Shown here: piece by piece, positions 63,704 to 64,000 of the stretch
Layout of the letters: each line of letters begins with the position of its first letter
Position numbering within the stretch: the stretch's first letter is position 1
Assembly: GCA_965277355.1 (NCBI GenBank)
Contig: CBDICN010000002.1
Coordinates: forward strand, 124,001 to 188,000
DNA length: 64,000 nucleotides
DNA from: RH-AL1 sp965277355
Lineage (GTDB): Bacteria; Pseudomonadota; Alphaproteobacteria; Rhizobiales; Beijerinckiaceae
Direction of reading: 5' to 3'
The notes under the pieces: generated by a model
What the model was told of the DNA's origin: nothing
What the model saw: only the letters and a program-made list of their open reading frames with translations
Databases searched by the model: none
Made by a program: the position numbers and the translations under genes

Positions 63704-64000
63704 ATGAGCTACGGGGCCTACGCGTCACAGGATGTTCACCGCTACCGGCCGGTGCGCCCGCCGCGGGCTTTCGCGGGCTGGCTCGCGCCGGGCGCCTGCA
63801 TCATGGCGACGGCGGTGCTCGTCGCCGCTTTCTTGCTCCACGACCGGCCGGGCGCTCCCCTCGGGATCGAGGTGGCGCGAAGCGAGGCGCCGCGCATGCC
63901 GGCAGCCGCTCTTCGCCCTGCCGCCCCGCCCCGCCGAGCCCAGCGCCAGGCGGATAACAGCTATCGCGACCTGCTCGATCCGGGCTTCTCGCTCGGTGCG
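63704..64000 (+). CDS. Membrane-anchored protein of unknown function; partial
   Basis: At least 99 residues, open at the right edge. A basic N-terminus (HRYRPVRPPRAFAGW) precedes one membrane helix (APGACIMATAVLVAAFLLH) and a Pro/Ala/Arg-rich periplasmic stretch (APRMPAAALRPAAPPRRAQRQ). The start at 63704 has GGGGCGG directly upstream; ATG 63662 in the same frame is an alternative. It may continue into an enzymatic domain beyond the window. Confidence 0.55.
   Translation, partial: MSYGAYASQDVHRYRPVRPPRAFAGWLAPGACIMATAVLVAAFLLHDRPGAPLGIEVARSEAPRMPAAALRPAAPPRRAQRQADNSYRDLLDPGFSLGA

Overview
The window is chromosomal DNA, visibly very GC-rich, from an alphaproteobacterium, most likely of the Hyphomicrobiales (Rhizobiales). 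Pointers are the infA-maf-yacG gene order, a TIGR02301 protein, SdhE, TrmFO, a K+-insensitive proton pyrophosphatase, linked psd/pssA genes, and LexA boxes of the alphaproteobacterial GTTC-N7-GTTC type in front of both ssb and uvrA. No rRNA, tRNA, CRISPR array or insertion sequence was seen.

Layout. 1-10.2 kb: a partial caspase-fold gene that has lost both catalytic residues; a cytochrome b561 plus molybdopterin oxidoreductase pair; a ClC chloride/proton antiporter and an MBL hydrolase; DUF1499, acyl-CoA synthetase, histone-deacetylase-like and GST genes. 10.3-15.1 kb: a defence island with an MmeI-like single-chain restriction-modification enzyme carrying an in-frame 105-bp palindromic element, a BrnT/BrnA toxin-antitoxin pair and a remnant of an HsdR gene. 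15.2-20.4 kb: hppA, a secreted carboxymuconolactone-decarboxylase-like protein, thiL, a GNAT protein and ssb. 20.5-29.3 kb: a block lying between ssb and uvrA (phosphatase, TonB receptor, beta-propeller/phosphoesterase with a Pho box, LuxR regulator, frameshifted TPR gene). 29.6-35.6 kb: uvrA and two tandem paralogous outer-membrane proteins.

35.9-45.5 kb: trmFO; ydcF-yacG-maf-infA; then pdxH-nudix-TIGR02301-psd-(ECF sigma/anti-sigma/periplasmic sensor)-pssA on the minus strand. The sigma module and a small divergent Gly/Tyr-rich exported protein sit between the two phosphatidylethanolamine genes. 45.5-54.3 kb: succinate-semialdehyde dehydrogenase, recG, sdhE, a DUF29 gene, a Gfo/Idh/MocA dehydrogenase, an OprB-type porin and small exported proteins. 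54.3-64 kb: guaB, an RND pump (permease first, then adaptor, no outer-membrane factor), a MoxR ATPase/VWA pair split by an interspersed palindromic repeat, an AhpD-like protein and a partial membrane-anchored protein at the right edge.

Themes: SOS control survives at both ends of a split ssb/uvrA locus; phosphate control is written in front of the phosphoesterase; several families of interspersed palindromic repeats have entered intergenic, intra-operon and coding DNA. The most unusual items are the catalytically dead caspase-like gene, the palindrome inserted in frame in the restriction-modification gene, and a G8 tract that could fuse the anti-sigma factor to its sensor by one-base slippage.
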